64,000 nucleotides of DNA from CBDCGJ01 sp965216645 (GTDB lineage Bacteria > Pseudomonadota > Alphaproteobacteria > GCA-2731375). Position 1 is the first letter of the stretch, and each line of letters starts with the position of its first letter. The position numbers were made by a program, and so were the translations under genes. Under the pieces are notes generated by a model, which did no database searches, was not told the origin of the DNA, and worked only from the letters and a program-made list of their open reading frames with translations. The DNA is taken from NCBI GenBank assembly GCA_965216645.1, contig CBDCGJ010000056.1, positions 32,432-96,431 on the forward strand, given 5' to 3'. Below, piece by piece: positions 18,644 through 26,735 of this stretch.

Positions 18644-19645
18644 CTATTTCTTCTTGGCTTTGGCTCTCGTTTTGCGCGTGCGCTTGACCAGGCTGCTGTC
18701 GAGCTTCTTGCAAGCCTGCACCAGGCCTTTCACCGCACCGACGGAGTTGTCGAACATCTTCTTCTCGCGGGCGTTCAGATTGATTTCGACCACCCGCTCG
18801 ACGCCGCCGGCGCCGATCACCACGGGCACGCCCACATACATGTCCTTGACCCCGTATTCGCCGTTCAGATAGGCGGCGCAGGGCAGCACCCGCTTCTTAT
18901 CCTTGAGGTAGGCCTCGGCCATGGTGACGGCGGAGGCGGCGGGAGCATAGAACGCACTGCCGGTTTTCAACAGGCCGACGATTTCGGCGCCGCCGTCGCG
19001 GGTGCGCTGCTCGATCGCCTGCAGTTTTTCCTTCGTGGTCCAGCCCATCTTCACCAGATCCGGCAGCGGAATGCCGGCGACAGTGGAATAGCGGGCCAGC
19101 GGCACCATGGTGTCGCCGTGGCCGCCCAGCACGAAGGCGGTGACGTCCTCGACGGAGACGCCGAACTCCTCCGCCAGGAACAGGCGGTAGCGGGCGCTGT
19201 CCAGCACGCCGGCCATGCCGACGACCTTGTTATGCTTGAAGCCGCATTTTTCGCGCAGCACCCAGACCATGGCGTCCAGCGGGTTGGTAATACAGATCAC
19301 GAAGGCGTTCGGCGCATATTTCTTGATGCCCTCGCCGACCTGCTGCATGACTTTGATGTTGATGCCCAGCAGATCGTCGCGGCTCATCCCCGGCTTGCGG
19401 GCGACGCCGGCGGTGACGATGCAGACATCGGCGCCGCGGATGTCGCGGTAGCTCTTGGTACCCTTCATGGCGGAATCGAAGCCGTCGACGGGAGAGGACT
19501 GCTCGATGTCCAGGCTCTTGCCCTGCGGCAGGCCATCGGCGATATCGAACATCACCACGTCGCCCAATTCCTTCAAACCGATGAGATGCGCCAAGGTGCC
19601 ACCGATATTGCCGGCGCCGATAAGCGCGATTTTATTGCGGGCCAT
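18644..19645 (-). CDS. mdh: Malate dehydrogenase with basic C-terminal tail
   Basis: NAD-dependent malate dehydrogenase of the LDH-like bacterial type (malate to oxaloacetate). 333 aa from Met at 19645, which precedes the Rossmann strand ARNKIALIGAGNIGGTLAH by one residue; an upstream in-frame Met at 19795 would add 50 residues with no family resemblance. Other motifs: VTAGVARKPGMSRDDLL, ITNPLDAMVW, and the catalytic VLGGHGDTMVPL. Oddity: after the last family helix the protein runs on into LVKRTRKTRAKAKKK, a Lys/Arg tail about 13 residues beyond the usual end (about 320 aa). First gene of the TCA cluster. Confidence 0.96.
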   Translation of the reverse strand: MARNKIALIGAGNIGGTLAHLIGLKELGDVVMFDIADGLPQGKSLDIEQSSPVDGFDSAMKGTKSYRDIRGADVCIVTAGVARKPGMSRDDLLGINIKVMQQVGEGIKKYAPNAFVICITNPLDAMVWVLREKCGFKHNKVVGMAGVLDSARYRLFLAEEFGVSVEDVTAFVLGGHGDTMVPLARYSTVAGIPLPDLVKMGWTTKEKLQAIEQRTRDGGAEIVGLLKTGSAFYAPAASAVTMAEAYLKDKKRVLPCAAYLNGEYGVKDMYVGVPVVIGAGGVERVVEINLNAREKKMFDNSVGAVKGLVQACKKLDSSLVKRTRKTRAKAKKK

Positions 19646-19841
19646 GTCTCCCCCTCTATATGCAAACAAACTGCGATGCGCCCCCTCGAGCGCGTGATCC
19701 GAGTCCTGTCCGGCTTGTATATCACGTTGCTCCAAACGGACAAGGGCGAAGCGGCGGATGGGGTGAGCGGTTGAATCAAATCCGTGCGAACCCATCTGTT
19801 ACGGTACCCGCACAGCTTCGGGTGCGCGTGTTGGAGGCGCC

Positions 19842-20237
19842 GTGTCGAGACTGAGAATGTTATGGATGATCTGCCGGCGGGAATGGCAAGCGGTCGCCTT
19901 CGGTCTGGCCTTCTCCGCCGCTTTGGTCGGTTATGTTCTTTTCACGACGCCGGGCAAATTGGTTGCTATGGGTTTGCATGACGCCACATTCGAGGACTAT
20001 CACGTCGCCGAAGGATATGACGGCGCCACACCCTATTTCTACGCCCGCTTAAACGACGGCAACCGGGTCCGCTTTGCCATGAACGAGGGCCGCGCCCGCA
20101 ATGGCCTGATAAAGGGCGTACCAATCGTCCTCCGCCACTTTCTCGACGTCGACAAACAGCGCGACACCTACACCTTCACCGCCTACCAGGACCCGGTGCT
20201 GAACGAAAAGTACAAGATCAAGACGCCGACGCCGTAA
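19842..20237 (+). CDS. Membrane-anchored hypothetical protein, paralogue of the gene at 20937
   Basis: 131 aa: a single N-terminal transmembrane helix (about 17-38) and a soluble domain, probably periplasmic. I recognise no named family. It aligns over the soluble part with the protein at 20937-21359: both share ATF..Y.V, then Y.A.L.DG..++F.M, IK.G, and a final F...D..LNE. The soluble part looks like a small beta-barrel of about 80 residues. It lies between mdh and the toxin-antitoxin pair, convergent with the latter. Confidence 0.65.
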   Translation: MSRLRMLWMICRREWQAVAFGLAFSAALVGYVLFTTPGKLVAMGLHDATFEDYHVAEGYDGATPYFYARLNDGNRVRFAMNEGRARNGLIKGVPIVLRHFLDVDKQRDTYTFTAYQDPVLNEKYKIKTPTP

Positions 20238-20249
20238 TCATTGGGTGGC

Positions 20250-20516
20250 TTAGTAGTGAAAGCGGCATTGAACGATTTCTAGGATCTGATTGTTGCCCTT
20301 GCCTCGAACGCGGTAGACGAGTCGATGCTCGCGGGAGATGCGGCGGGACCAGAAGCCCTTGAGATTGCCGCGGAGCGGTTCCGGCTTGCCGGTGCCTCGG
20401 AAGGGATGGCGTAAGCATTCCTCGATTAAGCTGTTTAGCCGCGCCAGCCCTTTGCCATCTTCCCCCTGCCAGTCGAGATATTCCTCCCAAGCCGTCCTGG
20501 TGAAGAGGATGTTCAT
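20250..20516 (-). CDS. yoeB: YoeB-type mRNA interferase toxin
   Basis: 88-aa RelE/ParE-superfamily toxin that cleaves mRNA in the ribosomal A site. Family marks: W...YLDWQ near the start, IEECLRHPFRGTGKPEPLRG, FWSRRISREHRLVYRV (catalytic basic residues), and the typical C-terminus CRFHY. Its start overlaps the yefM stop by 4 nt (ATGA), so antitoxin and toxin are coupled. Confidence 0.94.
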   Translation of the reverse strand: MNILFTRTAWEEYLDWQGEDGKGLARLNSLIEECLRHPFRGTGKPEPLRGNLKGFWSRRISREHRLVYRVRGKGNNQILEIVQCRFHY

Positions 20517-20776
20517 TCGCCGGGCAGGTCTCCGGCGGCAATTTCCACGGTCTCGCCGCGCTCCAGTTCCGCAATACTCTGCATCAACCGGGCGGCGTTG
20601 CGGGGAGAGCTGAGCAGATGCAATGTTTCCATCAGACCCTCATACTCGTCCTTGTCCATCACCACCACAGACGGCTTGTCCCGCCGCATGATCTCCACCG
20701 GCGATTTATCGGCCGAAACCCGATCAAGCAGCTTCGCAAGGCCCTGCCGGGCGGAACTGAATTGGATAATATCCAT
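20513..20776 (-). CDS. yefM: YefM/Phd-type antitoxin
   Basis: 87-aa antitoxin and autorepressor. The N-terminal Phd fold reads MDIIQFSSARQGLAKLLDRV then PVEIMRRDKPSVVVMDKDEY; the C-terminal segment (LLSSPRNAARLMQSI, then acidic ELERGETVEIA) should wrap the toxin. Start: AGGAGG lies 5 nt before ATG at 20776, while a GTG at 20782 would fall on the ribosome site itself. The operator at 20791-20810 lies immediately upstream. Confidence 0.94.
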   Translation of the reverse strand: MDIIQFSSARQGLAKLLDRVSADKSPVEIMRRDKPSVVVMDKDEYEGLMETLHLLSSPRNAARLMQSIAELERGETVEIAAGDLPGE

Positions 20777-20790
20777 GATCACCTCCTCTT

Positions 20791-20810
20791 ATGTACAATA
20801 TATTGTACAT
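20791..20810. promoter_or_regulatory. YefM operator palindrome
   Basis: A perfect 20-bp palindrome, ATGTACAATATATTGTACAT, sits 14 nt upstream of yefM. It contains two TGTACA cores, the hexamer known as the YefM recognition core in Escherichia coli, so autoregulation by YefM-YoeB is expected. Confidence 0.85.
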
Positions 20811-20823
20811 CTCTATGGAATTC

Positions 20824-20878
20824 AATCCCTCACCGCTCCCGCTCTACCCAGTCCGCGGTTTGCATTTCGATGAGGCGG
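20824..20878 (-). pseudogene. Duplicated 3' scrap of zapE
   Basis: These 55 bases match 21358-21412 with two or three mismatches. On the minus strand they encode RRLIEMQTADWVERER and a stop, i.e. the last 16 codons of zapE. The intact zapE lies 534 bp to the right, so this is the footprint of a duplication. Confidence 0.85.
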
Positions 20879-20936
20879 CGCTCCGATAGAAGCTATTATT
20901 GATTGATTTCAAAAAAATCATTACTACATATAGGTT

Positions 20937-21359
20937 ATGGTTCATGGAAAAAGGCGTAAAGCGTACCCGCGTGCCTTGGATTCGTTTCATTTCGATTTGC
21001 CGGCCTTGCTTACAATGTTGGCCGTCGCGGTCGCACTGGTGGCTCTGACTTTGTTCCCGGCCAGCCATCTTCAGAATGACAAGGTTGTCGGCGAACGATT
21101 GGCCACATTTGTTTCCTACGAAGTCTCCGTCGCGACACGAGGCAAGTCCACGCGTCTATATAAGGCAACACTCGAGGACGGCACCGGGATAAAATTCACT
21201 ATGCTTAGGCAGCTGCCTTACATCAAACCCGGTACGGTCGTGGTGTTACGAGAATATCGAAACCAGAAGACTGAGCGTTCCAGCTATGCGTTTGTGCGAT
21301 TCCGGGACGACGATCTCAACGAAAATCCGAGGCGTGCCCAAATCCAGAAGGACCCGTAA
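20937..21359 (+). CDS. Membrane-anchored hypothetical protein, paralogue of the gene at 19842
   Basis: 140 aa with a short cytosolic start, one transmembrane helix (about 20-45) and a soluble domain resembling that of the 19842 gene (ATFVSYEV, LYKATLEDGTGIKFTM, IKPGTVVVLR, DDDLNE). No named family recognised. The ribosome site before ATG 20937 is weak. Its stop lies 4 nt from the zapE stop on the opposite strand. The AT-rich 5' flank (20880-20936) probably holds its promoter. Confidence 0.65.
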   Translation: MVHGKRRKAYPRALDSFHFDLPALLTMLAVAVALVALTLFPASHLQNDKVVGERLATFVSYEVSVATRGKSTRLYKATLEDGTGIKFTMLRQLPYIKPGTVVVLREYRNQKTERSSYAFVRFRDDDLNENPRRAQIQKDP

Positions 21360-21363
21360 TCCC

Positions 21364-22500
21364 TCACCGTTCCCGCTCGACCCAGTCCGCGGTTTGCATT
21401 TCGATGAGGCGGGAGATGGTGCGGTCGAATTCGAAGCGGCCGTCGCCTTCGGTGTAGAGGGTGTCGGGCGGACCGGCGGCGGAGGCGATGAGGCGGCAGC
21501 CCTGTTCGTAGAGCACGTCGATCAGCATAACGAAGCGGCGTGCCTCGTTGCGCTTGTTGGCGTCCAGCAGCGGGATTTCGTCGATGACAAATGTGTGGAA
21601 ACGCTCCGCCAGGGCGAGATAGTCGCCGGCCGCCAGGGGCTGTTCGCAGAGGTCGGCAAAACTAAACCGCGCGACGCCGGCGGCCTGGGCCGGCACCGGC
21701 AGCTTGCGGCCCTTGAATTCGATCTCCGCTGGGCCGACATGGGCGCCGGCGGTCAGTTGCGCGAAAGCCTGGTCCAGCGCCCGCTTGGCCCCGGCGTCCA
21801 GCGGCTGGTGATAGACCTCGATGCCTTTTAATCCGAGCAGTCGATAGTCCTGCCGCGCGTCGATGGACAACAGATCCAGCTTCTCCTTCAACAGGGCGAT
21901 GAAGGGCAGGAAGAGCTGCCGGTTCAAACCGCCTTCGTACAGTTCGTCAGGATGACGGTTAGAGGTAGCGACGACGACCACGCCGGCCTCGAACAGAGCG
22001 GTGAACAGACGGCCCAGGATCATCGCGTCGGCGATGTCGCGTACCTCGAATTCGTCGAAGCAGAGCAGCCAAGCCTCCTCCGCGATCTCCTTCGCCACCA
22101 CCGGGATCGGATCGTCGCCGTCCCGCTCGGCGCTGTCGGCCTTGCGGAAGGCGTTGATGCGGCTATGCACTTCCTGCATGAAACCATGGAAATGCACCCG
22201 CCGCTTCCGCTCCAGCGGCGCCACGTCGTAGAACAGATCCATCAACATGGATTTGCCGCGGCCGACAGAGCCGTGGAGATAGAGCCCCTCCGGCGCCGGT
22301 TCCCGCGGCTGTCGGCGCAACAGGTTCAGCCAGCCCGAACCCTCGCGCGGGTCGTAGGCAAGCAGGCGGTGATGCAGGATTTGCAGCTTCTCCACCGCCA
22401 TCTGCTGCGCCGGGTCCGCATGCAAGATGCCGTCGCGAAGCAGCGCGCGGTAACGCTCGATTGGCGTGACGTCGTACTCGGTGGACAGGGTTTGGGACAA
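21364..22500 (-). CDS. zapE: AFG1/ZapE-family ATPase
   Basis: P-loop ATPase of 378 aa; ZapE in Escherichia coli interacts with FtsZ late in division. Walker A is GLYLHGSVGRGKSMLMD near residue 72-88, Walker B LLCFDEFEVRD near 145, and there are the family arginine segment ATSNRHPDELYEGGLNR and the C-terminal SAAGPPDTLY and RTISRLIEMQ. The start is TTG at 22500, with no better ATG nearby. It stands alone between repeats. Confidence 0.94.
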   Translation of the reverse strand: MSQTLSTEYDVTPIERYRALLRDGILHADPAQQMAVEKLQILHHRLLAYDPREGSGWLNLLRRQPREPAPEGLYLHGSVGRGKSMLMDLFYDVAPLERKRRVHFHGFMQEVHSRINAFRKADSAERDGDDPIPVVAKEIAEEAWLLCFDEFEVRDIADAMILGRLFTALFEAGVVVVATSNRHPDELYEGGLNRQLFLPFIALLKEKLDLLSIDARQDYRLLGLKGIEVYHQPLDAGAKRALDQAFAQLTAGAHVGPAEIEFKGRKLPVPAQAAGVARFSFADLCEQPLAAGDYLALAERFHTFVIDEIPLLDANKRNEARRFVMLIDVLYEQGCRLIASAAGPPDTLYTEGDGRFEFDRTISRLIEMQTADWVERER

Positions 22501-22523
22501 AGGGAACCGCCCGACTACTTATC

Positions 22524-22661
22524 CGTCATCCCGGATGCACTGCGGCGCGAAGTGCCGCTGTGCTGGTCCGGGATCCATGTCGAAGAAAAGGACACATCCG
22601 GCAACCATGGACCCCGGACCAGCAGCGCAACATTGCATGTTGCGCTGCATCCGGGGTGACG
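22524..22661. repeat. REP-like palindromic element
   Basis: Outer arms CGTCATCCCGGATGCA and TGCATCCGGGGTGACG differ by one base; inner arms GCTGGTCCGGGATCCATG and CATGGACCCCGGACCAGC also differ by one. Together they give a 138-bp cruciform-capable element in the gap between mmsA and zapE. Confidence 0.85.
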
Positions 22662-22686
22662 GTCGAGACGCGTCGAGACCTGCCAC

Positions 22687-24186
22687 CTAGCTGTTCACCG
22701 TCGGGATCAGGAAGTCGGCGCCGGCGCGGATGCCGGTGGGCCAGCGGGAAGTGACGGTTTTGATCTGGGTGTAGAACTTCACCCCGTCCGGGCCGTGCTG
22801 GTTGGTGTCGCCGAAGGCCGATTGCTTCCAACCGCCGAAGCTGTAGAAGGCGAGCGGTACCGGGATCGGCACATTGACGCCGACCATGCCCACATTGACC
22901 TTGTCGACGAAGGAGCGGGCGGCATCGCCGTCGCGGGTGAAGATGGCGACGCCGTTGCCAAAATCATGATCGCTGGGCAGGCGCAGGGCCTCGTCGAAAC
23001 TGGGTGCGCGCACCACGGACAGGACCGGGCCAAAGATCTCTTCCTTATAGATGCGCATGTCCTCGGTGACATTGTCGAACAGGCAGCCGCCGAGGAAATG
23101 ACCCTGCTCATAGCCTTGCAGAGAGAAGTCGCGACCATCGACGACGAGATCGGCGCCTTCCTCGACGCCGAGATCGACATAGCCCTTCACCTTGGCCAGA
23201 TGCTCGGCCGTGACCAGCGGACCCATTTCGGACTCCGGATCCATGGAGGGGCCGATCTTCAGGCTTTCGACTCGCGGCTTCAGGGCTTCGACCAGGCGGT
23301 CGCCGGTTTCCTCCCCCACCGGCACGGCGACGGAAACGGCCATACAGCGTTCCCCGGCGGAGCCGTAGCCGGCGCCGATCAGGGCGTCCACGGCCTGGTC
23401 CATGTCCGCGTCCGGCATCACGATCATATGGTTCTTGGCGCCGCCCATGGCCTGCACCCGCTTGCCGTTACGCGCCGCCGTCTCATAGACATAGTGGGCG
23501 ATCGGTGTCGAGCCGACGAAGCTGACCGCTTTGATCGTCGGATCGTGCAGGATCGCGTCCACGGCCACCTTGTCGCCGTTGATCACATTCAAGACGCCGG
23601 CCGGCGCGCCCGCTTCCACCATCAGTTCGCCGAGCCGTAACGGCACCGACGGATCTTTCTCCGACGGTTTCAGGATGAAGGCGTTGCCGCAGGCGATCCC
23701 GACGGCGAACATCCACATCGGCACCATGGCCGGGAAGTTGAACGGGGTGATGCCGGCGACCACGCCCAGGGGCTGGCGCATGGAATAGAGATCGATGCCC
23801 GTGGCCACTGCCGGGGAGAATTCGCCCTTCAACAAATGCGGAATACCGCAAGCGAATTCCACCACTTCGAGGCCGCGGATGATCGAGCCCTTGGAATCCT
23901 CGAACACCTTGCCGTGTTCGTTGGAGAGCATTTCCGCCAGCTCATCCATATGCTCCTCGACCAAGGCCTTGAAGCGGAACATCACCCGGGCGCGGTTGAC
24001 CGGACTTTCCGCGCCCCAGACTTCCGCCGCCTTGGCCGCGGAAGCGATGCATTTCTGCATCTCGTCTTCGGAGGCCAGGGGCACCTGGGCCGCCTGTTCG
24101 CCGGTTGTCGCGTTGAAAACCGGCGCGAAGCGGCCGCTCTCGCCGGCGATTTTTTCGCCATGGATATAGTGATGCAGGTCGTTCAT
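22687..24186 (-). CDS. mmsA: Methylmalonate-semialdehyde dehydrogenase (CoA-acylating)
   Basis: CoA-acylating aldehyde dehydrogenase, converting methylmalonate semialdehyde to propionyl-CoA in valine and myo-inositol breakdown. 499 aa from Met at 24186, where MNDLHHYIHGEKIAG begins; the frame is open further upstream but without family resemblance. Motifs: GVVAGITPFNFPAMVPMWMF (cofactor), SFVGSTPIAHYVY, QAMGGAKNHM, and the catalytic GSAGERCMAVS (Cys). The missing general-base Glu, replaced in GGAKNH, is normal for this CoA-dependent class. Confidence 0.94.
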   Translation of the reverse strand: MNDLHHYIHGEKIAGESGRFAPVFNATTGEQAAQVPLASEDEMQKCIASAAKAAEVWGAESPVNRARVMFRFKALVEEHMDELAEMLSNEHGKVFEDSKGSIIRGLEVVEFACGIPHLLKGEFSPAVATGIDLYSMRQPLGVVAGITPFNFPAMVPMWMFAVGIACGNAFILKPSEKDPSVPLRLGELMVEAGAPAGVLNVINGDKVAVDAILHDPTIKAVSFVGSTPIAHYVYETAARNGKRVQAMGGAKNHMIVMPDADMDQAVDALIGAGYGSAGERCMAVSVAVPVGEETGDRLVEALKPRVESLKIGPSMDPESEMGPLVTAEHLAKVKGYVDLGVEEGADLVVDGRDFSLQGYEQGHFLGGCLFDNVTEDMRIYKEEIFGPVLSVVRAPSFDEALRLPSDHDFGNGVAIFTRDGDAARSFVDKVNVGMVGVNVPIPVPLAFYSFGGWKQSAFGDTNQHGPDGVKFYTQIKTVTSRWPTGIRAGADFLIPTVNS

Positions 24187-24302
24187 GATGGGCTCCGCCT
24201 CCGTTGCGTCAGGGTGTCGCAACCCCGTTGTTGTGCCGTAAGATATCTCTAAATTCAGGTCATTATCTCTTTCGGGCACGCGAAGGCAAGGGGGTGATCG
24301 CC

Positions 24303-25537
24303 ATGACCGACTCCACGGCCCCGACGCTGCGCCGCAGCTTGTCGCTGCCGCTGCTGGTCCTCTACGGTCTGGGCACAACGGTGGGGGCCGGAATCTACGT
24401 GCTAGTGGGTGAGGTCGCCGGCGTGGCCGGACTGTTCGCGCCGCTGGCTTTCCTGCTCGCCGCCGGATTGGCGGCCTTCACGGTCTTCGCCTTCGCCGAA
24501 TTTTCCTCCCGCCTGCCGAAGAGCGCGGGCGAGGCCGTCTATGTCCATGCCGGCACAGGGTCGACGGTATTGGCCCGGACCGTCGGCCTGCTGGTGGTGC
24601 TGGCCGGCCTGGTCTCCAGCGCCGCGATCAGTCAGGGGACTTCGTCGGTTATCTGCACGAATTCGTCGCCATCCCTGGCTGGTTGGCCATCACGCTCCTG
24701 GTCGCGGTGATGGCGGACCCTGGCGATCTGGGGCATCGCCGAAAGCGTCTCCGTTGCCGCCCTGGCCACGGTGATCGAACTGGGCGGGCTGCTGCTGGTG
24801 ATCTGGGTCGGACGTGAACATCTGGCGGCCCTGCCGGACAACCTGCCGAAGCTGACGCCCGGCGCCGACGGCGGGCCAATGGTACGCCATCTTCGCCGGC
24901 GCCGTACTGGCCTTCTACGCTTTCATCGGCTTCGAGGACATGGTCAATGTGGCGGAGGAGGTGAAGCAGCCCCGGCGCACTCTGCCGCTCGCCATCCTGA
25001 TCACGCTGGTGGTGACGACGATTTGCTACGTGCTGTTGGTAGTCGTCGCGGTTTCGGCCCTGCCGCTCGCGGACCTGTCCGGCAGCGAGGGCACCGCTTG
25101 CTCTATTGTTCGAGCGCCTGGCGGGCATGCCGGCCACGGTGATCACCGCCATCGCCCTGATCGCCCGTCGTCAACGGCGCATTGATCCAGATCATCATGG
25201 GCGCGCGGGTACTCTACGGTCTGGGCGCGCAGGGTTGGTTGCCCGCCTGGTTGGCCAAGGTCCATCCCAAGCGGCAGACGCCTGTCGTCGCCACTCTGCT
25301 GATCGCCGCGGCCGTCTGGTTTCTCGCCATCGCCGTGCCGCTGGTGTGCAACTGGCCAAGATCACCTCGATCCTGACCTTGGCAATTTTCGCCACGATCA
25401 ACTTTGCCCTGATCCGCGTCAAACGCAGAGACCCCCATCCCGATGGCGTCACCACCTTCCCCATCTGGCTGCCCGCCTGCGGCGTCGCGGCCAGCCTGAT
25501 GTTTTTGGGGATCGGGGTGTATGAGTTGATAGGCTAA
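24303..25537 (+). pseudogene. APC-superfamily amino acid permease, frameshifted
   Basis: Twelve-helix amino acid/polyamine/organocation transporter, about 410 codons. N-terminus in frame: LSLPLLVLYGLGTTVGAGIYVLVGEVAG (family motif GxGIY), AGLAAFTVFAFAEFSSRLP. Later parts continue in other frames: FYAFIGFEDMVNVAEEVKQP (helix 6 and the conserved Glu), ALIQIIMGARVLYGLGAQGW, HPKRQTPVVAT, FALIRVKRRDPHPDG. Frame changes fall near 24640, 24715, 24885, 25100, 25170 and 25350. Start ATG 24303 has AAGGGGG upstream. All domains survive, suggesting sequence error rather than decay. Confidence 0.88.
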
Positions 25538-25557
25538 CGGATCGCCTAACAAAATCC

Positions 25558-26460
25558 TTAGTTCCGGGCGCCCGCGCGATACTGCATCGGGGTGACGCCG
25601 GCAACCGTCTTGAAGGTTCTGGAAAAATGCGACTGGCTGGAGAAGCCGCATTTATAGGCCAGCTCCTTCAGGGGCATATCGCTGGCCGACAGCGTCCGTT
25701 GAGCCCAGCTCGATCCGTCGGCGAATGACATATTGGTGGGGGCTGAAACCGGTCGTCGACTTGAAGGCGCGGGCAAAGTGATAACGGGCTAAGGCATGCG
25801 ACCGCCGCGATATCGCGCAAGGTGACGTTCCGCTCCAAATTCGCCTCGATATACGCGCAAAACCCGATCCAGCCGCCGGGGATCGAGACGGCCGGCGGTT
25901 TGCCTTGGCGCGAGCGCCTGGCTGTCTAAATTCGAATAGTTCGCAATCACATGGGCGGATAGCGCCGCCTGATGGGTCTCCAACAACAGCTTGCTGGCCG
26001 GTTGCTCGTCCTCCAGGATTTGGGCGAGGGACTTGCCGATCTGTTCGATAAACCGATCATGGAAACCGCCTTCGTAACGCAATGTCGCCCGGGCGGGATC
26101 GATATCGAATTCCATTAAGATGGTGTCGCTGAACGGCGCGGCCGGAATGTACAGGTGCAGGCATCGGTCGATCTGACCCTCCAGCTTGATGTCCGATTCC
26201 TGTATCCCCGACGGACATAGCCACACCGTTCCGGGCACGCCGATCGATTCTTGGAACTTGCCGTCGCCTTTGCGTTGCACGCGGGCCTTGCCGGACAACA
26301 TGACGACGATTTCGGTGTCCACCGGCTTGGTGTCCGCGAGTCGTCCGGCGTCATGCTGCCAGATTTCCGCCAAAATAGGCTGCCAGTCCCGGTTCTTGCT
26401 GTTTGCAAGACAGGTGCCCGTCGCATACTTGGTCGCGCTATGGCTGGTCAGGTTCACCAT
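25558..26460 (-). pseudogene. AraC-family transcription regulator, frameshifted
   Basis: About 300 codons. The N-terminal cupin-like ligand domain (MVNLTSHSATKYATGT at 26460, then TEIVVMLSGKARVQRKGDG, VPGTVWLCPSG) is intact. The linker and both helix-turn-helix units are spread over frames: RRLDRVLR, ACLSRYHFARAFKSTTGFSPHQYV (out of frame), then SDMPLKELAYKCGFSSQSHFSRTFK and the stop at 25558. Indels fall near 25835, 25790 and 25705. Divergent from the molybdopterin oxidoreductase at 26736 across a 275-bp gap, so it may control that gene. Confidence 0.85.
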
Positions 26461-26735
26461 GATGTAGGTCCGAAAAACGTGGAACAGCCTACCACATCTT
26501 CCGCCATTGTTGGCTTTTTTGGGGTGACTGCCAGGTCGCGCCGCAACTATCGGCAACGATTCCGCAACATCGAGCAAACGTGGTCTGCATCTCCCGTGAA
26601 GCGGCAACCGGTTGCAAATCCGGGGCAAGAATTCGAAAGACGTTCAAAGCGCCGGTCGGGCAGATATTGTCGTCGCGGGTTCGCACATGGCTGCGGAAAT
26701 CCTACACGACACTTAATTCTGGAGAGGAGAGACAC
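26461..26735. promoter_or_regulatory. Divergent intergenic region, AraC / Mo-oxidoreductase
   Basis: 275 bp without a supported gene between two divergently read genes. I see no clear operator, only a good ribosome site (GGAGAGGAG) just before 26736. It should contain both promoters. Confidence 0.4.
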
